DNA of 38,307 nt from Verrucomicrobiota bacterium (GCA_003218515.1 QHNT01000274.1:1-38307), one strand, 5' to 3'; shown: positions 1 to 9,559, counted from the first letter of the stretch. Numbers and translations are program-made. Notes: a model not told the origin generated them from the sequence alone.

Positions 1-1378
1 CGCACACCTCCACCTCCAGATCAAATTCGGACCCGCTTCGGCGCAGGCCGCGAGTCGCATAATGCGTGGGAGCGGCCTCGCTGTTCGCCCGGCGCCGCAT
101 GTCTTCCCGAACGAATTCCCTGTGCGACGCCGCGATAAGTTCCAGCACCGATGTTCCCAACAGTTGTTCCGACCGGCCATAGCCAAACAATTTCAAGTAA
201 GCGGGATTCACCATCACATGATTTCCGGCTTTCGACACACAAATGGCATCGACCGAGTTGTCAAAAATGGCCTGCAGCTTAGTCTGGCTTTCCCGCAACG
301 CCTCCGCCGTCCGTTTGTGCTCCACAATTTCTGCCAGGAACGCGTCGTTCGCGGCGGCCAGTTCCGCCGTGCGTTCCTGAACCCGTTCTTCCAACTCGCA
401 GCGCGCCTTGGCCAGTTCGGCGGTGCGCTCCTTGACTCGCAGCTCCAACTCGCCATGCGCTGTTCGCAGTGCTTCCTCGGCTCGCCTGCGGTCCGCGACG
501 ACCGCAGCAACCGCCACGGCCGTAATACCGACCACCCCCATGAACGACTGCAAAAAAATGAGCGACTCGTTCTGCGAGTCTCTCACAAAGGGTCCGTGGC
601 CGTGCAGCGTCCCCCAGATTGCAATCCCCGAAAGCACACAGGTCACTGTCACCGTTTCACGCTCCCCAAGCCGGAACGCCGCCCAGATCAGCGGTGGAAT
701 GCACAGAAATGAGAGCGGATAACTTTTGACTCCGGCAGGCAGCAACCCAGCGAAGACGACTTCACAAACCAGGAACAAAACCACCAAAAATAGAGCGGCT
801 TCAACCGCCTTGGCCCGGCTCCATCGCAAGCGCGGTTTCGCGCTCCAGAGGATGAAAAACGGGGTCACGATCAGGGCGCCGACGGCGTCCCCCAACCACC
901 AGGTCAGCCAGATAGCCCCGTAGTTGGACCCGGTGGCAGAGCCGCCCAGCGAAAGGCTGGCCACACCGATTGTGGCGCTCACCGCTGTGCTCGCCGTCGC
1001 GGCCAGCACCGCAAATTTGAAAACAGTTCGCGGGTGATCGAAGGCCGCCCGGCCGCCGGCGAATCTGTTCACCAGGCACGCGCCCAACAATGCTTCCAGG
1101 GTGTTGCCGGCGGCGATGCCGAGTGAGGTCACAACCGAGCCAGCCGTCGTGATGTTCACCAGGAAAGCTCCCAGAAAAATCACAGGCCAAACGCGATACC
1201 CAAGCATGAGTAGGCCCGCGAGAGCGATTCCCGTGGGCGGCCATACCGCCGTCGCGTTCGCATGGACGAAGGCCAACCTCAGGCCAAGCTTGCCCGCGAC
1301 GAAGTAAACGGTCAGCAACACCAAGAGGGCTCCAAGACTTTCCGACCTCCGTGCAAAAGGACTTTCGCTTTTTGTCAC
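1..1378 (-). CDS. MASE1-PAS membrane sensor protein, 3' end outside window
   Basis: This ORF is open through the left edge, so the ORF track omits it. I read it from a GTG at 1378, which has GAGG eight bases upstream and an in-frame TGA further up. Residues 20-300 form a polytopic MASE1 domain, with the typical segments [29 protein letters not shown] and [17 protein letters not shown] charged heptad-like linker ([24 protein letters not shown]) follows, probably a coiled coil. Then comes a PAS domain starting near [22 protein letters not shown]1 is a known integral-membrane sensory domain found on histidine kinases and diguanylate cyclases. The output domain lies beyond the window, so the class of signalling enzyme is unknown. 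It is divergent from the MIOX gene. The plus-strand ORFs here are shadows. Confidence 0.85.
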   Translation of the reverse strand, partial: MTKSESPFARRSESLGALLVLLTVYFVAGKLGLRLAFVHANATAVWPPTGIALAGLLMLGYRVWPVIFLGAFLVNITTAGSVVTSLGIAAGNTLEALLGACLVNRFAGGRAAFDHPRTVFKFAVLAATASTAVSATIGVASLSLGGSATGSNYGAIWLTWWLGDAVGALIVTPFFILWSAKPRLRWSRAKAVEAALFLVVLFLVCEVVFAGLLPAGVKSYPLSFLCIPPLIWAAFRLGERETVTVTCVLSGIAIWGTLHGHGPFVRDSQNESLIFLQSFMGVVGITAVAVAAVVADRRRAEEALRTAHGELELRVKERTAELAKARCELEERVQERTAELAAANDAFLAEIVEHKRTAEALRESQTKLQAIFDNSVDAICVSKAGNHVMVNPAYLKLFGYGRSEQLLGTSVLELIAASHREFVREDMRRRANSEAAPTHYATRGLRRSGSEFDLEVEVC

Positions 1379-1420
1379 TTGCACAACCTCAGTGTTGGGA
1401 AAAGCTCATCGCCGGGTTAC

Positions 1421-1458
1421 GATGGGGGAGAGGGTGGCCTTCAGGCCGGGTGAGGGGA
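1421..1458. repeat. Partial copy of the GGGAGAGGG/CCGGGTGAGGGG palindrome family
   Basis: In the 257-bp gap between the divergent MASE1 and MIOX genes there is GGGGGAGAGGGTGGCC, then TTCA, then GGCCGGGTGAGGGG. It resembles half of the longer elements at 32944, 34711 and 37492. The GGCC...GGCC core is a short hairpin. I see nothing else definite in this gap. Confidence 0.6.
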
Positions 1459-1635
1459 ATACCTGCCGAGTTGCGCCCCTACACCGCCGCATCCGCTAAC
1501 CATATACGCTTTCAAAAACATGCGACCCGGAACCGTATAAGAGCGCAATCGATTTGGCTTGTTTACACCGCCCTCGGGCGCCATCCTATCAGCTGTCAGT
1601 CCGGCACAAGCGATTTGAGTGTTCTAAAAAATTTT

Positions 1636-2532
1636 ATGGCCACGCAGACAAATACGACCAATCTGAAAACGCCACTCCAAAATCTCGAGGAGTGGGAGGA
1701 TTTTTTGAAAGAACGCTATCCGGAAGTGCCGGAGAAAACCGGAGCCTTCAACCCCGGCAAAAAAAAGGAAGAATTTCGCAACTACGAAGCCACCGCGCGG
1801 CCCACGGTGCGGGAATTCTATCGCCTGAACCATCGCTATCAGACGTTTGATTTCGTGCAGTCGAAGAAACGCGAATTTTTGTCGCTCGACCGTCGGAAAA
1901 TGGGGATTTGGGAGGCGATGGAGTTTTTGAACACGCTGGTGGACGACAGCGATCCCGACACCGACTTTTCTCAGCTCGAGCATTTGTTGCAGACCGCGGA
2001 ACAAATCCGCAAAGACCGCCATCCGCGCTGGTTCATCCTCACCGGGTTGATTCATGACCTGGGGAAAATCCTTTGCCTGTTCGGCGAACCGCAGTGGGCG
2101 GTGGTGGGCGACACTTTCCCTGTCGGTTGCGCCTGGTCGGAGCAAATCGTTTTCCACGGGTTTTTCGCCGACAACCCGGACAGCCGTGAGCCGAGGTATC
2201 AAACCCGGCTCGGCGTTTACGAAGAAGGCCGCGGTCTCGACCAGGTTCAGATCTCCTGGGGCCACGACGAATACTTGTACCAGGTCGTGAAGGATTATCT
2301 GCCTGAAGAGGCGCGCTACATGGTCCGCTACCACTCCTTTTACCCGGCGCATCGCGAGGGCGCTTACACCTACCTGATGAACGACGGTGACAAGGCCATG
2401 TTTAAATGGGTTCGAGCCTTCAACCCTTACGACCTTTACACCAAAAGCCACGAACGACCAAATGTGAGCGAACTGCGGCCGTTCTACGAAGAGTTGATCG
2501 CCGAATATTTCCCGGCTCAACTGCGCTGGTAG
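1636..2532 (+). CDS. myo-inositol oxygenase (MIOX)
   Basis: The predicted 298-aa protein closely follows the eukaryotic MIOX family (about 285 aa). This diiron oxygenase cleaves myo-inositol with O2 to give D-glucuronate. The six expected iron ligands are visible: H116 (EHLLQTAE), H140-D141 (GLIHDLGK), H210 ([11 protein letters not shown]), H233 (RYHSFYPAH) and D266 (NPYDLYTK). The signature [16 protein letters not shown] is intact. I chose the ATG at 1636 (MATQTNT); the track ORF from 1351 adds repeat-derived upstream sequence. The protein is probably cytoplasmic, as no signal peptide is seen. The next gene encodes a secreted SUMF1-fold protein with no obvious inositol link. Bacterial MIOX is much less common than the IolG route. 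Assignment is very secure from motifs. Confidence 0.95.
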   Translation: MATQTNTTNLKTPLQNLEEWEDFLKERYPEVPEKTGAFNPGKKKEEFRNYEATARPTVREFYRLNHRYQTFDFVQSKKREFLSLDRRKMGIWEAMEFLNTLVDDSDPDTDFSQLEHLLQTAEQIRKDRHPRWFILTGLIHDLGKILCLFGEPQWAVVGDTFPVGCAWSEQIVFHGFFADNPDSREPRYQTRLGVYEEGRGLDQVQISWGHDEYLYQVVKDYLPEEARYMVRYHSFYPAHREGAYTYLMNDGDKAMFKWVRAFNPYDLYTKSHERPNVSELRPFYEELIAEYFPAQLRW

Positions 2533-2620
2533 GTTTCCAACTCGAACAAAATCCGCAGCGAACACCTGGGGTCCAGATTTGGCTTTCCACTTAGCCCTGA
2601 CGCTGCTAAAAATTGCCGCC

Positions 2621-3424
2621 GTGAAAAGGACAAAACTTTTAATCGCCCGGCTCATATTCTCAATTCTGTGTCTCTCCGCGTTGTCCATTTCAACCACGCT
2701 GGGCGACGACACGCGTGCCGGCGCCGCCGCTCCAAAACCGGTCAATGACGCCACAGAGCCGAAGAAAGAAGCCCCGGAACCAAAGAAGGAAAGCGCCGAA
2801 CCTGCGAAAGAGGACGCCGAGGCGAAGCTGCTGAAATTGTTTCAGGAAGAAAAGCCCATCACCAACAGCCTTGGCACGGTGATGGTGTGGTTGCCCGCCG
2901 GTTATCGTGTCGCTCAATATGAAGTCACCCAAGCCCAATACGAGCAGATCATGAAGGACAACCCAAGCAAATTCCCCGGCCCGCAGTATCCCGTTGACAG
3001 CGTGACGTTGAGCGAAGCGAGCCAGTTTTGCAAGAAACTCACCGACGGAGAAATTGAAGACCACAAACTGCCCAAAGGCTACTCTTATTCTCTTCCCTCG
3101 GAACAACAATGGGAGTACTACGTGGATGAGGCCGACTTGAAGCAGGCCGTGACCAGTTACTACGGCGATCGCAAGAACCCGGAAAGCGTGGGCCTGTTTC
3201 CACCCAATCAATTCGAGCTTTACGACACGCGAGGCAACGTTTGGGATTTGTGCAACGACAACGTCGCCCGCGGAGGGTCGTGGCGCAGCTATGATGACTA
3301 CGTGTTCATCCCGTTCCGTTACGTGGCGGAACCAGACAAGAGGTACGACGACGTCGGCTTCCGCGTCGTGCTGCAAGGAGAAGGTGGCGTCGTCCAGCCG
3401 AGCGCGCAGTCGCCAGGCAAGTAG
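2621..3424 (+). CDS. Secreted SUMF1/FGE-sulfatase-fold protein, non-catalytic
   Basis: The track ORF opens at TTG 2579. GTG 2621 is preferred because it begins a proper signal peptide (basic VKRTK, then a hydrophobic stretch ending near SISTTLGDD). After an acidic/lysine-rich linker with PKKE/PAKE repeats, a formylglycine-generating-enzyme fold follows: MVWLPAGYRVAQYEVTQAQY, PVDSVTLSEASQFCKKL, SLPSEQQWEYY, LYDTRGNVWDLC and ARGGSW...DVGFRVVLQ. The active-site cysteines of true FGE, located after RGGSW, are absent. The protein is therefore more likely a binding or structural member of the family. It is about 267 aa and exported. It follows MIOX after 88 bp and might be co-transcribed. Confidence 0.8.
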   Translation: MKRTKLLIARLIFSILCLSALSISTTLGDDTRAGAAAPKPVNDATEPKKEAPEPKKESAEPAKEDAEAKLLKLFQEEKPITNSLGTVMVWLPAGYRVAQYEVTQAQYEQIMKDNPSKFPGPQYPVDSVTLSEASQFCKKLTDGEIEDHKLPKGYSYSLPSEQQWEYYVDEADLKQAVTSYYGDRKNPESVGLFPPNQFELYDTRGNVWDLCNDNVARGGSWRSYDDYVFIPFRYVAEPDKRYDDVGFRVVLQGEGGVVQPSAQSPGK

Positions 3425-3466
3425 CGGAGAAATTCACTTCGACCCGGTTGGCGAACACAGTCAGGA

Positions 3467-3541
3467 TGGTGCGCGCTGCAGGATTTGAACCTGCGACCCC
3501 CAGTGTGTGATACTGATGCTCTACCGCTGAGCTAAGCGCGC
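3467..3541 (-). tRNA. tRNA-Val (anticodon CAC)
   Basis: Read on the minus strand, a complete cloverleaf can be folded by eye. The acceptor GCGCGCU pairs with AGCGCGC. The D arm is GCUC-AGCGGUA-GAGC. The anticodon arm is UCAGU-AUCACAC-ACUGG with CAC at positions 34-36. The T arm is GCAGG-UUCAAAU-CCUGC. Discriminator A73 and an encoded CCA end follow. The length is 75 nt. The CAC anticodon reads GUG, so this is valine; A73 agrees. Confidence 0.95.
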
Positions 3542-3749
3542 TTTGGAGGCCGAAAAACCGATGAGAACTGGTGGTTTTTATAGTCTTCCTGCCATTTGTG
3601 GCGCGTCGGAAAGTGCTCCATTCGTCAACCGCTTTCAAGCAAAAATGATGCAGAAAGGTGTTCGCTGCGCTTAGAAACAGGCGGCCGTGCGTTCAAACGC
3701 ACACCCTCTTCGATAGGTGGCGGCATGAGATGTGCGGTTTTTGACACGC

Positions 3750-3938
3750 ATGAATGGTGATAGCTTGGGATGTCCGGTGTGCGGTGGAATTATGAATCGG
3801 GTGAAAGTGTTGCCGAACAAATTAGTGCGGTTCACATGCACCTGCGGTCACTGTGAAGATGTGAAGGAAAACAAGCCATCGCGTCGCGACCACGAACGGA
3901 AACCTCTCGCCGTCGAAGGCTTCCACGAATTGCCGTGA
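3750..3938 (+). CDS. Small zinc-ribbon protein
   Basis: The short ORF has two cysteine pairs, CPVCGG near the N terminus and CTCGHC about 20 residues later. This is the spacing of a zinc ribbon. The rest is basic and polar (ENKPSRRDHERK). ATG 3750 gives 62 aa; GTG 3732 in the same frame gives 68 aa. No clear ribosome-binding site precedes either start. I do not recognise a family. It could be a small metal-binding or nucleic-acid-binding protein. The paired cysteines make coding more likely than chance, but it remains a modest call. Confidence 0.45.
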   Translation: MNGDSLGCPVCGGIMNRVKVLPNKLVRFTCTCGHCEDVKENKPSRRDHERKPLAVEGFHELP

Positions 3939-4073
3939 TGCCTCCAGTGAAGAAATTCACACGCTTAGTCGACTTTCGTGGGCAGAGAGCCAAGAAAACC
4001 GACCAGGTCGTCGGCCACAGCATTCAGCGCTTCCGAAGCCGCCTCTTTTTCCGCCCGCCGCAAGGCTAGCAGG

Positions 4074-4150
4074 GTAGGGCGCGTCACTCCGTGCGCGCCG
4101 CTCGGGGAACGGATTCGAGTCTGCGGCGCGCACGGAGTGACGCGCCCTAC
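4074..4150. repeat. 28-bp inverted repeat, intergenic palindrome
   Basis: In the 336-bp gap before the redoxin-fusion gene, GTAGGGCGCGTCACTCCGTG and the following bases (4074-4101) are mirrored exactly by 4123-4150, giving 28-bp perfect arms around a 21-bp loop. There is no T tract, so a simple Rho-independent terminator is unlikely. A REP-like dispersed element is more probable. The rest of the gap shows no gene. Confidence 0.85.
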
Positions 4151-4274
4151 CTGACATGCATCGAAATTTCTTCGTCACTCGTCGTAATCTCATAGGCTGC
4201 CGCTCTCCATCTCTGATTTCTCTCATCAGCGTTGTTGTTGCCGCCGGGCCAATTCCCTGCTAGCGTGCCACGCA

Positions 4275-6236
4275 GTGAGACCAAAACGATTCTTCGCTGC
4301 TCTGTTACCGGGCTTTTTGCTTGTCACCCATTCATACGCGCAGCCAACACAGTTGATGATCGAACGCAACTCCGGCCCTGCCAGGCTGGGCGTCATCGGT
4401 GAAGCGAACCACGACTACGTGCTGGAAGTCTCCGCCGGTGATATCAGTTCCAATGGTTGGCAGCCGCTGATCACCGCGACATTGACGAACTCGCCTTTGA
4501 TGTGGTTTGACTCGGCCTCCGCACTTATGCCGCAGCGCTTCTACCGCGCAGTGAAACTGACCGACCCCGCCTCTCCCGTGGTTGCGCCGGATTTTCGTCT
4601 GATTGACCATCTGGGCCGCTCGCGCGAACTCAAGTATCACCTCGCTGACACGAACGTCCGTTCCATTGTGCTCATTTTCGCCGGCAACGACTGCGGCAAA
4701 GTCCTGGAAATGGTCTCGGCCATCAAATCGTTGCGCGACCAGTTCGGTCCTCAAGGCGTCCTGTTCTGGATGGTGGACGCCAACGCCGCGGACAACCGCT
4801 CCAACATTGTCGCCGAAGCCAACGCGCGGGGGATTGACCTGCCCATCCTGCACGACCGGGCTCAACTGGTCGCGCGCGAGTACGGCGCCCGAACAACGCC
4901 CGAGGCCTTCGCTCTGAAGAAAGTTTCCGACCCCTGGACAACCAACTGGGCCGTCTTTTATCGCGGCGCGATTGACGATCGCGTCGGTCCATCGCCGACC
5001 AGCACCACGCAATATTATCTCGCGAACGCGCTCACCGCTCTGCTGGTCGGGCAGCCGGCCGCGATCACCAGCGCCAGGGCCGACGGTTGCACCATCACAT
5101 TCAATCCGCCACAAAACGCCGCCTATTCATCGGACATCGCGCCGCTGCTTCAGGCAAGGTGTGTGCAATGTCATAGCCCGGGTAACATCGCGCCCTGGGC
5201 GATGACGAACTACGACATCGTTCAAAGCTACGCGGGATTGATCAAAGACAACGTCCTCAACGGTGAAATGCCGCCGTGGCACGCCGATCCGTTCTACGGC
5301 TCCTTTGCCAATGATTTTTCGTTGACACCACAGGAGGCGGCGATGCTGGTGCAGTGGATCAACGACGGCGCGGCCCGCGGCAGCGGTCCGGATCCGCTCG
5401 CCGCCACGCCGCCACCGCCGACGAACTATCCGTTCGCCTGGCCTGCGTCACTAGGCCAACCGGATTTAGTGCTCTCCATCCCCGCGCAAAGCATCCCGGC
5501 CACCGGCATCGTTGACTACCGGTACCTTAACGTCACCACGACCTTTCCGACGGATGCGTGGATTCGCGCGGCGGTAATCCGCCCGGGAAACAGAAAGGTG
5601 GTCCATCATTCCCTGGTCTTTTTTGGATCGGACAGTTTCTTCAAAGGGCTGTTGGGCTTTTTTGCCGGGTATGTTCCCGGTTACGATCCGGTCGCGTTTC
5701 CCGAAGGTACGGCGAAGCTTTTGCCCCAGGGAACCGTGCTGCAATTCCAGATGCATTACATCACGACGGGGCAGGCGGAAACCGACCAGACTGAAATCGG
5801 CCTTTATGTTTCACCGACTCCGCCGACTTACGCGCTGCAAACCAAATCCGCTCCGAACACCGGTTTCAGCATTCCGCCCGGTTCCTCCGAAAGCGTGGCG
5901 ACGGCAAGTTACACCTTTAATACCAACGTCCGGCTTTACGAGATGGCGCCGCACATGCACCTGCGCGGGTCGTGGTTCCGTTATGACGCGCTGTATCCGG
6001 ACAACACAAGGGAAATCCTGTTGTCCGTGCCGCACTACGAGTTCCACTGGCAGACGCTCTACCGGCTGGCGCAACCGAAGTTCCTGCCGGCAGGCACGCA
6101 ATTGATCTGCACCGGCGCCTGGGACAACTCCACTCAGAATCCGGAAAACCCCGATCCCACAGCCACGGTCACGTTCGGCGAACAGACGTTCAACGAAATG
6201 TTCATCGGCTATTTCAACTACGCCCAGGTCCCGTAG
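4275..6236 (+). CDS. Redoxin - cytochrome c - copper monooxygenase-like fusion protein, exported
   Basis: The GTG-started 653-aa protein has a signal peptide ending at YAQ (residue 23). Residues 25-95 resemble the RFYR-type module seen at the C termini of other proteins here. Residues 104-255 form a redoxin/thioredoxin fold (APDFRLIDHLG, VLFWMVDAN), but the expected CxxC is degenerate (NDCGK). A single cytochrome c site CVQCH is at 296-300, with a candidate axial Met in GEMPPWH. The C-terminal 240 residues resemble type II copper monooxygenases (PHM/DBM fold): HH at 444-445, QMHY at 493, HMH at 560-562 and a candidate Met ligand in NEMFIG. It is probably periplasmic. The substrate cannot be inferred. 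Confidence 0.85.
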   Translation: MRPKRFFAALLPGFLLVTHSYAQPTQLMIERNSGPARLGVIGEANHDYVLEVSAGDISSNGWQPLITATLTNSPLMWFDSASALMPQRFYRAVKLTDPASPVVAPDFRLIDHLGRSRELKYHLADTNVRSIVLIFAGNDCGKVLEMVSAIKSLRDQFGPQGVLFWMVDANAADNRSNIVAEANARGIDLPILHDRAQLVAREYGARTTPEAFALKKVSDPWTTNWAVFYRGAIDDRVGPSPTSTTQYYLANALTALLVGQPAAITSARADGCTITFNPPQNAAYSSDIAPLLQARCVQCHSPGNIAPWAMTNYDIVQSYAGLIKDNVLNGEMPPWHADPFYGSFANDFSLTPQEAAMLVQWINDGAARGSGPDPLAATPPPPTNYPFAWPASLGQPDLVLSIPAQSIPATGIVDYRYLNVTTTFPTDAWIRAAVIRPGNRKVVHHSLVFFGSDSFFKGLLGFFAGYVPGYDPVAFPEGTAKLLPQGTVLQFQMHYITTGQAETDQTEIGLYVSPTPPTYALQTKSAPNTGFSIPPGSSESVATASYTFNTNVRLYEMAPHMHLRGSWFRYDALYPDNTREILLSVPHYEFHWQTLYRLAQPKFLPAGTQLICTGAWDNSTQNPENPDPTATVTFGEQTFNEMFIGYFNYAQVP

Positions 6237-6322
6237 TGTCCCTCCGGCCGCTCCCTTCAATCAACGCAGTAGCAGCCAGTCAAAGCTTGGCGGTGGGTAG
6301 AGGGCTTGGTTAACTCCGCGCC

Positions 6323-7333
6323 GTGTTTTCCGCAAAAGCATTCCTTGCCGGTTTTGGTGCGCTCAGTCCGTGGATGCTGCTGGCCTCGTTTATCGCTTCG
6401 TCGTTTCTGCTGATCTGGCGGCTGGAACACATGACCGAAACCGGCGTGGAAGGAACAGTCCTGGGCACCCTCGTCATGCCTTACTGCTCCGGCATCGGCA
6501 ACTTGATCTTCGTCTTTTTCGTTTATACCACCGGCCAGCCCGCCGCGGAAGTGATGACGAACTGTCTCGTCAACAACATCACCAACATGACTCTGATGAT
6601 CGGCCTGCCCGCCATTTTCTGGGGCATGAGAATCATCCCCAAACCCGGTGCCAAGGCGAAACAAAAAAGAAGAAACAACAAAAACGAGCAGGGGCACCGC
6701 AACAACCGCCTGTCCCTGCAACTGACGCTGAGCGCCGTGTTGTTCTTCACCGGGGCAGTCTGGGCGTTGGCACGCGATGGCAAACTCGACCGGAGCGACG
6801 GGCTGGTGCTGGTCGGGCTGTTCCTCTTCTGGCAATGCTTTCACGTCTTCGACGTTCTGAAGACCAAGGTGCGAAAGAACAAGTCATGGAGCTGGTTGCT
6901 CGTCGTGGATTTTATTCTGTTGCTCATCGGCGCTTACGGCACCTACGTCAGCATCGACGGACTGGTCACCTGGATATCCAACATTCACACCGGTTTCATC
7001 AGCGCGAAATATCTCGGCTGGCTCAGCGGTTGGCTGATGGTGCTGCCGAACGGACTCCTGGCACTTTACTACGGTTGGAGACGCCGCCCCGAAGTCGTTT
7101 ACGCCTCTCAGGTCGGTGACGGGCACATTTGCATCCCTCTGTGCGTCGGACTCTCCGCGCTGATGACGGACATCCCCCTTCCGCCATTTTTTCAGGCCGG
7201 CGCACTGATTCTGGTCGGCGCGACGCTGATTCACCTCCTGTTCGTGAGTGTGTTCGGTCAACTCCCTCGCTTTATCGGCTGGATTTTGACCGGGGCGTAC
7301 GCATTCTTCCTCTACCGAGGATTGTTCAGTTAG
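6323..7333 (+). CDS. Sodium/calcium exchanger (CaCA) family membrane protein
   Basis: The 336-aa GTG-started protein is largely hydrophobic, with about ten membrane segments in two halves separated by a basic loop (KAKQKRRNNKNEQG). Both halves carry a CaCA-like alpha-repeat: GTLVMPYCSGIGNLIF with NNITNMTLMIGLP in the first, and WLMVLPNGLLALYYG with GDGHICIPLCVGLSAL in the second. The family exchanges cations such as Ca2+ against Na+ or H+ across the inner membrane. It starts 86 bp after the redoxin-fusion gene on the same strand and may be co-transcribed. The ion specificity is not determined. Confidence 0.75.
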   Translation: MFSAKAFLAGFGALSPWMLLASFIASSFLLIWRLEHMTETGVEGTVLGTLVMPYCSGIGNLIFVFFVYTTGQPAAEVMTNCLVNNITNMTLMIGLPAIFWGMRIIPKPGAKAKQKRRNNKNEQGHRNNRLSLQLTLSAVLFFTGAVWALARDGKLDRSDGLVLVGLFLFWQCFHVFDVLKTKVRKNKSWSWLLVVDFILLLIGAYGTYVSIDGLVTWISNIHTGFISAKYLGWLSGWLMVLPNGLLALYYGWRRRPEVVYASQVGDGHICIPLCVGLSALMTDIPLPPFFQAGALILVGATLIHLLFVSVFGQLPRFIGWILTGAYAFFLYRGLFS

Positions 7334-7344
7334 AGCAGGACGGC

Positions 7345-7770
7345 TTACATCGGAAACACCAGCGGATCGGACCGGAACCTGTCGCTCAATTCAACAAACG
7401 GCACCTGCGCGCTCAGCCAGAGCGGATCTTTCGTGAGGGAATTCATCGATTGCGCTGTGTTGTTGCAAATCAGATAAAGCCCGTCGCCCACAACCAGAAA
7501 GGCCTCGACCTTTGTGCCGACGCCATGACGGGCAAATTCAAAGTCGCCAATCTCCTGCTGGTTGCTCAACAGCTCCGCGCGGAGCTCCTGCACATCCGTC
7601 GAAAAGTTCTTTTGAAAATCGTCTTTCCGCGGACCGAGGTAGGACAGGATTTTGATTTTGTGTTGCATCAGCGACACAATCGCCCACTCGTCGAACACGG
7701 TTTTCTTGTAAAGCTCGTTCATCCGGTTGGCACAGCCGCGGATCAGTTGGTTGGCTTCGTCCAGCGTCAT
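7345..7770 (-). CDS. Conserved-looking hypothetical protein
   Basis: I do not recognise this 141-aa protein. The track ORF begins at 7827, but ATG 7770 (MTLDEANQLIRGC) is a more natural start. The N-terminal half is predicted helical (LDEANQLIRGCANRMNELYKK). The second half looks alpha/beta (KVEAFLVVGDGLYLICNN, PFVELSDRF). No signal peptide, membrane segment or metal motif is visible. It is convergent with the CaCA exchanger (11 bp apart) and lies downstream of nadB on the same strand, so it may be the last gene of that cluster. Third-position GC resembles that of its neighbours, which supports coding. Confidence 0.6.
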   Translation of the reverse strand: MTLDEANQLIRGCANRMNELYKKTVFDEWAIVSLMQHKIKILSYLGPRKDDFQKNFSTDVQELRAELLSNQQEIGDFEFARHGVGTKVEAFLVVGDGLYLICNNTAQSMNSLTKDPLWLSAQVPFVELSDRFRSDPLVFPM

Positions 7771-7861
7771 AATCAAGTCACTTCGTCGGTTCGGTGAAAG
7801 CAAAACAAGTTTGCTGTTGGGAGACAAGTGAATTCACGACCTGGCGCTCCCAATTGAGGAT

Positions 7862-9459
7862 TCAATCGGGCTTTCTTACGGCCGTGTCGCGCTGCGCCCA
7901 GGCCGGGTCGGAGTTCGGATAATCCAGGTTGTAATGCAGCCCGCGGCTCTCCAGACGCATCAGCGCGGAGGTCACGATGAGCTCGGCGACGGTCGCGATG
8001 TTGCGCAGTTCCAGCAGATCGCTCGTGACGATGAAGTCCCAGTAATACTCCCGTATCTCTTCCTGGAGGTGGACGATGCGTTTCTGCGCGCGTTGCAGAC
8101 GTTTGTTGGTTCGCACGATACCGACATAGTCCCACATCAACCGCCGGATCTCGTCCCAGTTGTGCGAGACCACCACCAGTTCATCCGCGTCCGTCGCATG
8201 ACCGGATCGCCAGGGCGGGATTTTGGAGTCAACCGGATGCGCCGGGTGCGCAAGCACTTTCATCGCCGCGCGATGAGCGCAGACCAACGCTTCGAGCAAC
8301 GAGTTGCTCGCCAGCCGGTTCGCGCCGTGTACTCCGGTGCAGTGATGTCGATCCCGTAACGCAGACAGGTTTGATAGATGTTCGGAAAACGCTCGGTAAC
8401 GAACTGCGCCGGTTTGTGTGTGATGTCGAGCAACACGTGGTCGGCGCCGCTCTTTTTCATCTCGCTGTCAATGGCGCGGGCCACCACGTCGCGCGGCGCG
8501 AGGGATTTCAACGGATGATATCTGTCCATGAACTCCACGCCTTCGACGGTCTTGAGGACGCCGCCTTCGCCGCGGACGGCTTCACTGATGAGAAATGACT
8601 TTGCCCGGGGATGATACAGGCAGGTCGGATGAAACTGAACAAACTCCATGTTCGCGATGGCCGCGCCTGCGCGATAAGCCATCGCCACACCGTCGCCGGT
8701 CGCGATGTCCGGATTGGTGGTGTAGAGATAAACCTTGCCGCAACCACCCGTGGCCAGCAGAACGGAGCGCGCAGCAAAAGTCTCGACCTGGCCAGTTCTT
8801 CTATCCAACACGTAAACACCCACACAACGGTTCACGTAGCGCGCGCTTCCAGCCTGCTCCTTTTTTCCCGCGACAACAGAAGCGGAACCTGCGTCCGGGT
8901 TCTGAACATTTGCCGCCACCGATTGGACGGGCGGGACGCCCGTTCCACCTTGTTCCAGCTTCTGCGTGGTAATCAGATCGATGGCAATATGGTTTTCAAA
9001 GATTTCAATGTTCGGCCGCTGAGCGATGGCCGAGAGCAACGCGCGCTCAATTTCCCGGCCGGTGACATCCTTGGCGTGCAGAATGCGACGCTTCGAGTGT
9101 CCCCCTTCCCTGCCCAGGTCCAGCTCGCGAGCGCCGTTCGGTCCCGGGCCTTCCCGCTCGGAAAACTTCATTCCCAACTCGATCAATTCGGCGATTCGCT
9201 CCGGCCCTTCCTGAACAATTGTCCGGACCACTTCCTCTTTGCAGAGTCCCGCGCCCGCTTGCAGCGTGTCACGCACGTGCAGCTCGAACGAGTCCTCCTT
9301 CGAGGTGACCGCCGCGATGCCGCCCTGGGCATAGTTCGTATTCGATTCGGCGCGGTTTTTCTTCGTGATGATGGCCACGCGCCCGTGCGACGCGACTTTC
9401 AGCGCGAAGGTCAAGCCCGCGATGCCGCTGCCGAGGACGAGAAAATCGAATTGCTTCAT
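7862..9459 (-). pseudogene. nadB: L-aspartate oxidase, with internal deletion/frameshift
   Basis: NadB oxidises L-aspartate to iminoaspartate, the first step of de novo NAD synthesis. The N-terminal part (9459 to about 8341) has the FAD motif [29 protein letters not shown] and [12 protein letters not shown]. After RYGIDIT the frame changes, and the rest ([20 protein letters not shown] to the stop at 7862) continues in another frame. Compared with the family, about 37 residues are missing at the join near 8340. These should include the conserved PAAHYxCGG active-site histidine. The helical C-terminal domain is present. A segment of about 40 residues near 169-208, including GTGVPPV, is an insertion matching a palindromic repeat. 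Either the gene is dead or the sequence carries an error. Confidence 0.85.
8925..8946. repeat. Short palindrome inserted inside nadB
   Basis: GGACGGGC-GGGAC-GCCCGTTCC forms a near-perfect hairpin within nadB, read on the minus strand as GTGVPPV. The surrounding segment of roughly 40 codons interrupts the usual NadB sequence between DLITTQKL and [10 protein letters not shown]. The analogous panC insert reads GTGVSPV. Confidence 0.75.
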
Positions 9460-9559
9460 TCGTCAATTATCCCTGCGTTATTCGTTAAAGTGTTAACCGG
9501 TTGAATCGTGACGGCTCAAGATTACCTCGACGATTTAGCGTTTTTAACGATTCAACGAC

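Noticed and set aside
1624-2754. Minus-strand ORF of 376 aa over MIOX
   Set aside because: It is antisense to a gene with all MIOX motifs and has a low-complexity sequence without recognisable features; a shadow produced by high third-position GC.
3467-3541. tRNA as an integration (att) site
   Set aside because: No integrase gene, no duplicated tRNA 3' end and no prophage-like genes nearby.
3306-3638. Minus-strand ORF of 110 aa across the tRNA
   Set aside because: It reads through tRNA-Val and the SUMF1 gene; not a protein gene.
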